From assembly GCF_041260155.1 (NCBI RefSeq), contig NC_091942.1:16252001-16316000 (forward strand): a stretch of DNA of 64,000 nt. The letters are read 5' to 3'. The notes under the pieces were generated by a model. That model ran no database searches. It saw only the letters and a list, made by a program, of their open reading frames with translations, and had not been told where the DNA came from. The translations under genes and the position numbers were made by a program. Origin of the DNA: Ptychodera flava. Taxonomy: Eukaryota > Hemichordata > Enteropneusta > Ptychoderidae. Below are positions 1 through 11,749 of this stretch, in pieces (position 1 is the stretch's first letter; each line of letters starts with the position of its first letter).

Positions 1-172
1 TTAGACTTTTACTCTTAGAAATGGGGGTCGAAAGTGTATATTTCATGCCACCATATTTCTTCAAGTGAATGAAGATACGGGTTTATGGAGGTAGTGGGGT
101 CTGACTAGGCTAACAGAGAAAGGGGTTCATTGTGGAAGTGTGACTGAACTGTACATTTGTTTCCTATGGCAG

Positions 173-316
173 CATTCACAGAGAAGACCAAAAGAGGTTC
201 AACCGATGGAACCAGGAGAGTTTGCAGCCCTCCTGACATCCAAGCTTGAAGCATATCTGCGACAACTCGATACTAACGAACAGTTGGAGGCAAGGATGCG
301 AAAACTGGAACTTGAG
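173..316 (+). CDS. AXIN1: Axin exon encoding the GSK3-binding segment
   Basis: This is a 48-codon, phase-0 exon between acceptor ..ggcag and donor gtgaga. It encodes [20 protein letters not shown] followed by an amphipathic helix with [19 protein letters not shown]. It aligns in position and character with the vertebrate Axin segment (PxxFAEELIHRLEAV) that docks on GSK3. The next exon starts with five glutamates, continuing the charged helix. Confidence 0.85.
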
Positions 317-3300
317 GTGAGAATTTCTCTGTGTACTTTTTCCTAGGTTTATGATACAGAAAAGATGGGGCATAGATAGTACAGTGCACAAAAATATGTC
401 CGTAAAACCTCATGAATAAGACATTTCTTTTGATATTACACCATATCTTACTTTTGCAACAGAATAACACTTTACTGTCTGTACATGTGACAGGAACAGC
501 CGTGTCAGACCAAATATTATTAATTTTATCTTGTGCAGTATTTCGCCTGTTTCCGCTGAATCAGCACACTAATGCCAGCACTCTGAATATTTGCCTTCCA
601 GGAGGAGGAAGAAGAGTTGAAATCCTATGTTCCCCGCAGTGCACCAACTTTCAAAACTCTGCCACCACCGGAACCTGCCAAAAGTTTTCCCATATCTGGT
701 GACGACACGACGAGCGGGGTGGAGGACGACCCCAATAGTATCATTGATGAACATTTCTCCAGGGTGTTTCGCGACAATTCAGGGAGGCACACGCCTCACG
801 GATGCTGGTCACCGGGTAGACACACTCCAAAATCCAAATCACCGGACCGTGCTCTCCGAAAAAATGGTGCTCCGCTACCCTTGCCGGGTGCATTGTACAG
901 TAAACTGTCGCAGCAGTATAAATCGAGGCATCCGAGGGATGCTGGAATGGGACACGAATACACGATATACGACACTGAGACCGGGATGGCCCACCATCAC
1001 AAGCACCATCACCATCATCACATACATCATCACACCAGCATCAAGAGCAAGCAGCAGATTGAGAATGAGGCCCAGCACTGCAGCATTGCCGCTGTGCTCG
1101 GAATCGACCCCATGGATACTGTCTACACCACCAAGTCCAGGCTGCACCAGGACACAGCCGGCCAGCTAGGGATTGATCACTTGACGGAAACAGTCAAGCA
1201 CAAAAGGGAAAGCAAGAAATCATCCAAGAAATCGGATGCGTCGGTGATATCGAAAGCGACATCGGGAGTTGATAGTGGAATCTTTGAAGGAGCCGGGTCA
1301 TTGCCACCATCGGATGCTGGTAGTGAAAAGTAAGTAGCACTCTTCATCTATGGTGTAAAATGCACACTTCTGATGATGCTTTGAAAAAATCCTGCTGCCT
1401 CTACCCAGTAGTTTTCCAGGTTTTCATTCTGGCATATATGATATATATATCTTCCCCAATGCTCCCTTTACATAGGTCCAACCAAATGATTGAAACAATG
1501 TGACGTAGATCAAAATGAAGAAAAGAATTGGTACGATTGTCATCCTGTGATACTGAAGAAACATCCTTGTGTAACGTGTTACTCTTTGAACTTGAGTCGC
1601 TCACTGACTTTCCATGTCTTGACTAATACACAATATTAGGCATGGATGAGTAGCATTTGCTAATTTTGATGTGAAACGTTCACTTTCCTCAACAGGAATC
1701 GGATAATGGAATGGATTGAGGAGAGCGAAATGTACACGAGACAGCAGCAGCAGCAGTACGCAGAGATGGTCTCGCGAAGCAGCCGCGATGCCAAGCACAA
1801 ACGTCAGCAGCACAAGATTCCGTCGCAGTCGCCGTCACCTTCTCCACACAGGGTCTCGTAAGTAAAACACAGTCCTTACACTCAATCTCTGTTTTTCAGT
1901 TCATTCTTCTTATCTTGAAGAGACAAACCATGTGTCGGCAATTTGAATATTGATTCAATTTCAACAGATGGTTTTTATTGAAGACCAGCTCTCCCTCAGG
2001 GAAACGAAATCTCATGGTATGCCTTTTTACCCTCTCTCTTGGGTACAGCACATCCAAGAAACCTGTCGCATACAACACATCCAGGCCAAGTTCCAGCGAA
2101 AGGCCACTCCCAGTCCAAGGTGCCTGGACGTCCAAGAAGCAGCCGAGCCAGCCGATTATGCAGGATAGGTACATGCCCATCAACACTCCGCCTGATCCAC
2201 TCAGTGTTCTGGAGGAAGCGAGGAGGAGGATAGATGACGAAAAGAAAGCAAAACATCCTAAGTCCAAGTAAGACACGTTTCCTCTGCTTCCTGCATGTGT
2301 TTTGTCGTGAGAGTGTTGTTTCTCCGTTTGAAGTGACGATGGATGTCATGTCCCTTGAGACTGTTGAAATGGCTGAAAATAATCTTGCAAAATGTAACTC
2401 ATATGGCTTGTGATGTGTATCGATGATCAGCACAAGCGAACTCAATCTCACAGATTTCACCTTTGGATGACAGGCTTCCACATAAGCACCAGAAGTCATT
2501 CTCACAGCTCAAAATTTTCTCAAGAAATGATCATCATGAAGGCATAATGTGTACTTAGAAATTTTTCTGGTTTCCCCCTTCTAGGCATCAGAGTGATACG
2601 TCCCGCAAAGACAGGCGGCCCTCCGCCAATGTCAGTCAGACCCAGTCCAGGGGGACCACCGCTGTCAACAAGATGGTGACAGACCTCACGTCGATAGAGC
2701 CACCAGAAGATGACCAGAAGCAGAGTAGCAATACTTCAACAATGTAAGTTTTTTCAAAGTTATCATTGACCTTGACAGTGAATGGTACACAGACAACCAC
2801 ATCCACCAATTCTGTCTGTACAGTACAGATAACAACAGGGTTTTACTGAGAGAGGATGAAAATGCTAAACTGTCTTCTTCGTCATACTAGGAAAATCAAG
2901 TGATTTTCTTTTGCTATATAGATTATTTGAGAATCAAATGCACACACCTTTTTTGATCACACACAGATGGCCCTATAATCATATATGACATGCTTATGTT
3001 GCTATATTTTCCAGTATTAATACTTCAAAGGAGTGTCTGAATGATGCATTGTATATAAAGTTTACAAATACCACAACATACCCCATCCCTCAAAAATTGT
3101 AATTCTCAGTGCTAAGGTTGCACATTGGAATTAAGGTGTGTATATTTGAGTGATGAAATGTGGACTGTCTTCTTTTTGGTTCAACCCTTCCGCAATCTAA
3201 AATACACCTGACAGGAAAGGTTTACACTGTTTTGCCCTTTCACAGGAGGAAAACATCTCGCACTAAGAGTACATCAACATCAAGCAATAGAGACTCATCG

Positions 3301-5387
3301 GAGAGCACGGTGGTTGCCTACTTTTTCTGTGCCGAGCCAATCCCGTACAGGACGTCCATAAGTGGCAAAGAGATAACCTTGGCACAGTTCAAGTCGCTCA
3401 TCACCAAGAAGGGCAATTACCAGTAAGTGTTCAAAAAAATATAAAATGTCAGACAATACTGTGTACTGTTCTTCTTGTCCAGAAATCCCGAACTTTTCCG
3501 CGATTTCAGTTGAAATATGAATATATTTTGAGGCAAATGTGTATATTTTCTTCTACTGAAATAACAGAGAGGACAATTTTTGAACAGGTTTCTCCAGCTT
3601 CTTGCTGGACTGTAAAATTTATAATCACATGTAGCTTGTTACTATTAACATCATATACAAGTGCTCAGAATAAGAGAAAGCAAACTAAAGTAATTCATTA
3701 AAAAGCGGTAGCTCTGTCTGTTTGCATTTTATGGTAGACATTAACTAAGTTTGTTGATGTCAGTTATGCTCTCGTCAAAGCAGAGGGTCAGAGAGATGCA
3801 TGTCAGTCAAATGTATACTCTGTAAAACTTGTCAGACGTAGTTTCTGTAACTTAGCTGTTGGAGGATCGTCTGAGTTTTTGGTCAGGAAGTTTCCCATTG
3901 CCGAAATATAGCAACATCATCAGTGTTCTCATTCTTCGGAAAGCCGTGACCTCATGGGGTGACGGGCCGGTCTTGATATGGTGGGCATTTTTTTTTTTGC
4001 GGCATCGAGCATCAGGTTGAGTATTCCCTGGGGCTGTTACAGATATCCTTGTGAATTGTACAGGTTAATGAGGCTGAAGTCCCAACAGTACTGTGCCAGT
4101 TTCCTGATGGTGTTTTTCTGTCTGCCCTGCCCAGGTTCCTCCCCTTTCCCTTGTCTGATCCCTGCCGCTAAAGATACAGAGATTAGAACCGAGAGTTCAA
4201 AATTTGCAGACCAAGATTTGGCTTTTAAATTTGATGTGTCCAAAACAAAATGTCTGTCTTATCTCCTGACAAGTGTGATGATAGGTTTGGAACAGTCACA
4301 ATCCAGGCCAGATGGATAACAATGTATGTTGATTCGGTGGTGTATTAAGATCTGACCATTTCACTTCAAGGAAACCGTGCATGATCTCCTTAATACAATA
4401 CCTGCTTAGGCAGTTAACTTGCTATTACCCATGTCAAAACAAACAGAAAAAAAGGGAAATTTTATGTATTATACATACAATAATTTTTGTGCAGATATGA
4501 GTAAGCCAACACCTTGCAGTATATTGAATTAACCTCTGTTGTTGCAAATTTCCCTTTCACTAGTGCTAGAAAGAGAATTTGAAAAAAAAGGGCTGTCTCG
4601 GCAGTTAGCATAGTGAGGTGTCCAGGTACATGAAGGTCACCACATGTGTAAGAGGATTATTATTAAGAAGGCAATTGATAACCAAACAAAATTTATCACT
4701 CCGCTTGCCCATTTTTAGAGTCAGAGGGACAAAAATTGGTTCGCCACCAGATACTCAGGTCGCTTAGTCACTTGCCACGGAGGTTTGAAGTAATTGGAAA
4801 CAGAGATTAAGAAGGGAAAGGGTGCAGGATAGACCCATCTCCAGGGTCAAGTTTTGTGACACTGGCATTCTCCGGAAAGTGCCGGGAATCAGAAGGGACA
4901 GAGAAGGCGATAATCAACTCATAATGTAATGTTAGTAGGACTCAATCTAGGCAACGTAAAGCAGTTGGCATATTGTCTGCAATCAATGTGTCACTTGACC
5001 TCTTGACCCCGGGGTGGGCGGAAGCCTCTGTGTACAAACACCCCATGTCAACTCTAGCTTAGTGAAGTGTTTTTGGCCCTGTTGTTATGCCGAGTGTTCA
5101 TACTGAACTGGTAAGACACACGTTACTGATATTGTCCATTTGAAGAGATACAAAATATCCCTCAATACATACCAATTTTAACAAAAGAATATTCTTTTGT
5201 GCTTCATCCACTACATGTTACAGATACTCATTTACTTTCTCCTCTTTGCAGATACGTCTTCAAAAAAGCCAGTGATGAATTTGACTGCGGCGTCGTACAC
5301 GAGATCGTCTCCGATGACAGCGCCATTCTGCCAGTCTTTGAGGGCAAAATCGTCGGCAAAGTGGAGAAGATCGACTCCGGCAATTGA
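173..5387 (+). CDS. AXIN1: Axin, C-terminal part (partial at 5' edge)
   Basis: Scaffold of the beta-catenin destruction complex in the cytoplasm. Seven coding exons are visible: 173-316, 602-1329, 1696-1857, 2049-2267, 2585-2743, 3246-3422 and 5252-5387. They join in phase to 574 codons plus a stop. In order they carry the GSK3-binding helix ([14 protein letters not shown]), an acidic stretch, the beta-catenin-binding helix ([13 protein letters not shown]), a histidine-rich run, a region resembling the conserved MP-INxxPxPLxxLEEARRR block of vertebrate Axins, and a C-terminal DIX domain ending in [13 protein letters not shown]. The tankyrase-binding and RGS regions must lie upstream of base 1. 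The first visible exon has a proper acceptor at 171-172. Order and spacing of motifs match Axin, and the DIX domain alone would not separate it from Dishevelled. The gene is probably the single invertebrate Axin, so AXIN1 versus AXIN2 is not implied. Confidence 0.93.
602..1329 (+). CDS. AXIN1: Axin exon with beta-catenin-binding helix and His-rich run
   Basis: This is a 728-nt exon, the largest in the visible part. It encodes [16 protein letters not shown], matching the beta-catenin-binding helix of Axin (consensus ESILDEHVQRVLR). Next come proline/serine-rich sequence with RHTPHG and [10 protein letters not shown], which are potential phosphorylation sites, and then a histidine-rich stretch near 990-1040 ([14 protein letters not shown]). 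Vertebrate Axins have a shorter histidine-rich block at the same place. The donor is gtaagt at 1330. Confidence 0.88.
2049..2267 (+). CDS. AXIN1: Axin exon with the MPIN..LEEARRR block
   Basis: Acceptor ..tacag ends at 2048 and donor gtaaga begins at 2268. The exon encodes [20 protein letters not shown] followed by [11 protein letters not shown]. This closely resembles the conserved segment upstream of DIX in vertebrate Axins (MQDPSMPINPAPNPLTQLEE). It is the best single marker that the gene is Axin rather than another DIX protein. Confidence 0.85.
3246..3422 (+). CDS. AXIN1: Axin exon with N-terminal half of DIX domain
   Basis: The exon encodes [20 protein letters not shown] then [20 protein letters not shown], the first beta strands and helix of a DIX domain. 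It ends in phase 2 at donor gtaagt (3423). The DIX domain forms head-to-tail polymers with other Axin molecules and with Dishevelled. Confidence 0.92.
5252..5387 (+). CDS. AXIN1: Axin last coding exon, C-terminal half of DIX domain
   Basis: The acceptor ..tttgcag ends at 5251. The exon encodes [19 protein letters not shown] and ends VEKIDSGN before TGA at 5385-5387. The C-terminal position of DIX is typical of Axin. The intron before it (3423-5251) is the largest visible in this gene and holds nothing else I recognise. Confidence 0.92.
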
Positions 5388-5701
5388 AAGAAGTTGAAGG
5401 AGACAACAAAGGCCCCATCAAAACAAAAAACTTGTGACCGAAGGCGTTGATATTTCTTAACCGCCATATACTTACAAGAGTAATGACATATAGAGGTGCT
5501 ACATAGATATAGCTTAACTAATTATTAGGAGAGCAAGCCCGGATACTCTATTTTAACTCGGTAGCAAACATACAGGTAATTAAAGTCAGCAGCTGAAATA
5601 CAGATGTGAGGAACTCCTAACTATCTCTCGCATCGTCCATCACATGTACATTACTTTATGTTTTTGTACATCTTACTTTGATCGTTTCAACTCCAGAAGA
5701 A

Positions 5702-5707
5702 AATAAA
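5702..5707 (+). terminator. Probable Axin polyadenylation signal
   Basis: AATAAA lies 315 bp downstream of the Axin stop codon and is followed by a GT-rich stretch (gagtggttgtttgtttctg). No other canonical hexamer intervenes. This would give a 3' UTR of about 0.33 kb. Confidence 0.5.
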
Positions 5708-6282
5708 CGACAACTTCATGAGAGTGGTTGTTTGTTTCTGATACTGCTTATTATGGGATACAGTTATGTTATTTTTGTACTGACGTGGTCATGCCACTAA
5801 TTATGTTCTAACAAATTTTTTTTAGGCATAAGCTGAGATGAAATAGGCATATTTTTCTTTTTGTAAAATCATGATGTAATAATGCTTGCACATAGGTATA
5901 CGCACAACTGCTTCTCCCATCGTGTGTTGCTTGCAGAAAAAATCTCGCGACCCCATTACAAGTTGCCTGTAACAGGTATTAAGGGATGTTTTTGTCTTTT
6001 TTCCATTTTAATCCTTTTTAGGTCACAGTTTATTCTTTAAACTCAACCTTGAACTGTAACAAACTGCTTGCAATGCACCATGGGAGGATCAACTCTACAT
6101 TGTAGAAAATATAAGCTGCATTTAATCGGGAAGGGTTGCCCTTTGACCTCCAACCCAAACAATATGTAAATGAATCACTATGAAGGGATTTTGCTGACAG
6201 CCATGTTTTTTTTATGAAAAAAACTCATTTATTAACTTCACAAACATCCAGTGAATACCCTCTAGCTCATAATGCTAACAAC

Positions 6283-6370
6283 CCTTTCACCACCGTGGTT
6301 CGAGCCGATTCCATTGTTTTCTGTGGTAAAGTTGGACCTCTAGAATGGTTTGAAGGGTGAAAACAGCTCA
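6283..6370 (+). repeat. Degenerate copy of a roughly 95-bp CCCTTTCAC MITE family
   Basis: It begins CCCTTTCACCACCGTGG and ends with GAAGGGTGAAAAC. It is related to sequences near 33838-33935 (minus), 40168-40260 and 54600-54695, which share the head, a central CCATTG block, a GACCT..T middle and a G-rich tail. No target duplication is preserved here. Confidence 0.5.
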
Positions 6371-9300
6371 GCAGGGTTGCCCTAGGTGCAGACGATCCCT
6401 GTAGTTTTGTAAAGATGAAAATTTATAAATATATATATTACCAAGGCTTTCCATGATACCGGCAGAAGCCAAGAGATTCGTATACTTGTACTCCGATAAT
6501 GTCAGTTGAAGATTTGCATCAGGGCAGTTACTGCTTCAGTGTTATTTATGTGATGTGAGATACAGCTGATGATGTGAGGAGGGTTTTTAGTCATAAAGTT
6601 CTTTTTTTTCTTCTGTTCTTGTTTTCTGATCATGCAACCTGTGTAAATTTTTCCCCACAAAAAATCCATCCTCTTTTTTTTCGCCTGTGTATAATGATGA
6701 TATATCAAAGTACATAAAATTTTATCTCATCTTTAAAAAAAATGTTAGTTGTAATTTTCTTGAAAAACTGAAAATCACCGATTCTGTGAAAGAGAGAGCG
6801 AGAGAGAAACTGCTTTTAAAACAGGGCTTTTTTTTTTTGCGTTGTCAAAGTGTGTGTGGTTCACACCCATGTATGTAAGTAGGGTGAACGATACACGCCG
6901 TTTCATTTCAGGCTTAAAAAAAATGCATATTTATGAAAAGTTGGCTTCAGTCCTGTTCTGACCTTGCAACTACACACTATTCCCTGACTCGTCTTGTTGA
7001 CATTGTTTCTTCATGTGCCTTGTTTTATTTTCAGGCATTGTACATAGATAAGAAAATACCATGAAAATCCCTGCCGTATGACAAGTTTGTTTCTAGGAAC
7101 GTTTCATACAATTTTTGGTTGTTTTTGTTTTTGTTACCATGGTTACAGAAAAGACATTTTCGGTTGCCAAATGCATGGCTTTAGATGTACATGAATTCAT
7201 ATGTAGGTTTTGAAACAATAAATTTATATATATTTTTAAAATCATGAACATAACTGCCTCGGGTCGTTTTGAAACGTGTATATGTTTAAATGCTTGTTTG
7301 TCTGTGCGTTTGAGCCCAATGACTGTTTCATGGAGTTGATTATCAACATTAATCACCCTAGAAGTGTGAGGTAAATACGTGTATATAGTTTGCATTCTTG
7401 CCACAATTGGACAAACAATTTGTTCTGACAATGGAGCAAAGCGTTGTGAACATGTGTACGTACTTTCCGTGTGTACTGTGGTAAGCACCAACAATTTCTT
7501 CAAGAAAGTGAGATCGGGGACGTTTACCAGTCCCAAGAAGCCATGCTTTAGTCGAGCATTTCGACGGCTTTTGGCCTTCATGCATGGAGTATGGAGGAAG
7601 GCTGAAAGACGTTGAGATTATAGACCGGCTCTGCTGATACTCAATCCCCATATCCACTTCCACATGGGTCCAACACACTTTGCCAAGGTGGAAGTTACAT
7701 AACATAACGAGACCTGATCTTTTCCCGTCTCTTCCAATGAGTTGCCTCCACTCATAGCTGACCTGTTTTAAGATGCTACAGAGAACCCTATTGGCTCTTA
7801 TTTAATAGTCTGTGAGATTGGTCTGCCTTCCCGCCTACCGATGATTAAGATGCAAGTTTAATCACAGATTCAGAATTCCACAGAAAATCTAATAAAAAAC
7901 TTGCTCCATAAGAGAAAAGTACCCTTCACCTTGCAATGTCGTCCAAAAACTTAAGTACTTATATATTGTGTCTAAATGACGACTTGACAACTGTTCCTGT
8001 ATCAGAGACAGGCTTGTTAAAGTTATGGTTGTTGTTGCTATTGTTGTTGTTGTTGTTTGCAAACAAATCCTGGAATGATATAAGTGCACTCGACGAGTAC
8101 ACAATGAGTTTTAAACTATCTTACTCAATACAAACGCTCGGAACTGGTGTTGCATACCCGACGTTTCGTTACGTAAGAAAAATTAACACAGAAAACTGGC
8201 CTCGGTTTGTCGAGAAATGTATATTATAATTGCGATTTCACGGTATGCTACAAGTCGAGTTACGCATGTTACGGCGGACTTGTTCGCACTGTTGTTATGG
8301 ATGGTTGTACCATTGATTGTTCTGGGGTATATTAAATACGCCGTGGTGTATGTATGTAAGAGCTTGCATGCATTGAATAAATTTGTACCACAGTTGTCTA
8401 CATAGTAATAAACGAAAGTACAACTGTGTCATCAGGCATTTCACGGTCCGCACCACAAATAATTACACAACATACGGAGTTGACTCCGGGGTCACGCTCA
8501 TTGTTTAAAATTTGTCCAATACGTGTAGCTTGGGAATGCTCGGCAACAGAGACCAACGCGGTCTCTTCACGAAGTACTTAGGGGTCAACCATTGAATCTT
8601 GGAACGGGTGGTCAAAGTTGGAGAAAAAAATGAACAAAACTTGCTAATGTTTACAGACATTCTGATATTTGAAAAAAACATGTATTCGCATGAAGGTTGA
8701 CTGGAAGAAAAATATATAAATTTGCTGTGCAAAATAAAAAAGTAACATGTAAGATTTCTGGAACGGGAAAGAAAAGATGCGTGTCAGCACCTAGACCACC
8801 CCTCCATAGATAAACGTTCAGCCATTCCTGGTTTACATATACGTGAGTTCCGTTGCGTAAAATTTTGTCGCTCATTTTGATGGTCCAAATGCCAAAATGA
8901 CGACCCAGCATACTGAACCTCCTCAACAATAGTACAGGATTGCTATTTTATTTTCGAAAAAAAGTAAAAGTTACCTAGGCTAAATGTATTTTCCATATTG
9001 AAAGGGAGAAAATGCCGGCTTGGCCTCGACATTTGTCGATGCAAACTGACAAGTCTTTCTGAGCCCGCACCGCAGGCCATCCGTCCTTCTGAATGCACTC
9101 CGGTGCTGATCTCAAAAATATTCTCAGGCATACAAAAAAAAAAGCTAAATCCCATCGTCTGAAACATCCGCTACTTTTTCCCGGGGAACACTCCCAGAAA
9201 AGGCCCAAGGCTTCGACGTTTCGATAGTATGCTATATGTACACAGGGCCCTTTTATGTGCTACTCCTAAAAATGTGGACGTATATATTTTCTCAAAACCA

Positions 9301-11638
9301 GTCACCGAATATGTGCCTAAATACAAACATCTGGTGTGAAAACATAAAAATTCTGTCTGTTGGTTCTCTACAGGCACCCAACTCTCAGCTCGTACGGTTG
9401 AAAGATAAATGAACGGACGGACGATATGTTTTGATGATGTTTGAGAGTCGTACTCTTCGGCTGCATCTGCGTATCAAAATATTTATGAGCGCGGATATCC
9501 TGTATTTGTCCCCAACATTAATTACTAGATAAATTTACAAAACTAATTGATGTTCTGAATGACGATATTTCAACTTGACATCGTAACTCCCTTTTCGATG
9601 TCGAGGAAAACTTTATCCCAGCGTCAATTTTTCGGATACGGTAGAATTATAACAAGACCTGATATCCGAAACCAGGCCAATTTTTACCAGTGATACCATG
9701 GTATGCGACAAGCTATTCCGCACTGGCATGCCCTTGGTCACGCAGTTCAAGTTCAAAAATTAAAGAGCCCCTGATCATTACTAGTAAAACACACACGCGC
9801 CGCCGTGTCTATTTTACGAGTGAACGATAAACATGTGAAAACAAGCCAGTAAATCAAATTCTTCTCTTTTTCCACTGAAGATCGATACACCTGATAGAGT
9901 TCTGGATACGCTATTTGGTATATCTCTTCTTGGTTGCTTTAATGAAAATGCCATCATCAAATATTTTTCCATTCTGTGATTGACTGAGTACATGTTGGAA
10001 CAGTTCAATAAAAAACACACCGCCGGGAAGCAACGCACTCTGGAGTAATGTGTTATTGTATCGGGCCATGTTGTGAAATTTCTTCTCGAATAATAAATAG
10101 TGCATAGAAAGCGATTTTTCAAAAAGCCCACGAGTTTTGAAAGTTGAACAATTGCAAGTGGATTACACGCAAAGTAATTCCATTGTCAGTGTTCCTCGTC
10201 CATAAGTTGTTCAAATCCCTCCACCGTGGGGGCTAGTGTGTTTGTGCGTAAGTCTCCGGTCACGAACCCGTGCTCTTAATTTCAGGAAAACTCTATTGAC
10301 CCCAGTCGGTTGGATGAAAACAGAAATTTCTAGTCCACACGACTAGCGCACCACAAATGATTGGTAATTTTCTCAAAAGATCACGGAAGCCCTACGGATG
10401 GGATAAGAGTCGGTGCGTTCAGTAATAAAGCCTCTACAAAAATCCATCAATACGACGCCGGTTGGCGAGTCGGCAAGACGCAGACTCCGTGACTTTACCG
10501 CCGAGCCCTACAGCATTTACATCTCCGGTACACGAGGCTGTTCACGAGAGTCTCCCTCTTCTGTATGGACAATATGCACACTGTCTTTGTGATATTCCGC
10601 GAACCGACAGCGCAGAATTCGAACACACAGCATTCGGAGCCTTTGGGGGGATTCGCTACTTCAAAAGGCAGCCGCCTAGCCGCTGGATGACCGATACCAC
10701 GTTTCCACGCAGGACTGGAAAACAGGAAGGGTCGCAAAATGTGTTTCTGAACAGCTTTCGGTACTTTTGAAGTTTTCATATTTACAGGAAGGGAATATTA
10801 TGCGTGACCAAGGCCGGTTTCCACTTGAAGGTTGAACTGTCATAATTCTACTCGGTATAAGATCCAGCAGATCTTTTGTTTTTTCGTATAGGAATATTCC
10901 GCTGCAAAGCTCTGGCTATAAATGAGGGCGCCATAACAACCAAATTGCTACCACTTGAGCTAAAATACACGCGCGATCATATTATCATGTTTCTCAAACC
11001 GTCAAATGTCGGTGAGCTTAGTAATTTGTCTTTATGTATATTGCCTAAGTCAATTTCAGCCATGTCAATGACCCGTTAAATATCGAAGCGTATAGGCAAT
11101 GCCTGACTGATTAAACTTAGGGCCTGTAATTTCTTAGTTTTCCGTAGTCGACATACTCGTGTGACAAAAAAAAAACCAACCAAACAAACAAAAAAAAGTC
11201 GAAAGATAACGCAAACAATACCTTGTTCAGAGTTAAACCAGAGCAGCCTACCTCTACCGGATAATGGGTTTTCTGTCAAAGTATCTAACGCAATGGAGTG
11301 AACGTTTTTTATCAAAAAGCATTGAAAGTATGGCACCCCTAACTTATTGGGTCGGAATTCCAGCATTAGTGACTTTTTGAATGATCATTTTATAAATCTT
11401 GGTCGTTGAAAAAAAATATATTTCATCCGAAGACTCTCGCATTGTTATAGCCACAAACACAGATTCCTTTCTGTAGTTTTTTCTTGCGACCAAACTGTGG
11501 TCGCTATATTTTGCAAAGCGTTAATATCTCATGCGCGAAATAGGCTTACGACATGACACGTACACTCTCACCGCATTAATAAGCTCACAAGCGCGCGCAC
11601 ACACAAAGACTGCACCGCCAAGTAGTCGGCAAGTGAGT

Positions 11639-11749
<111 letters not shown>

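Noticed and set aside
7093..7581. 162-codon open frame on the minus strand
   Set aside because: No recognisable domain, atypical composition, no splice partners, and it lies in AT-rich DNA downstream of the Axin polyadenylation signal.
10200..10240. GTTCAAATCCC resembling a tRNA T-loop
   Set aside because: No matching acceptor stem, anticodon arm or A-box upstream.
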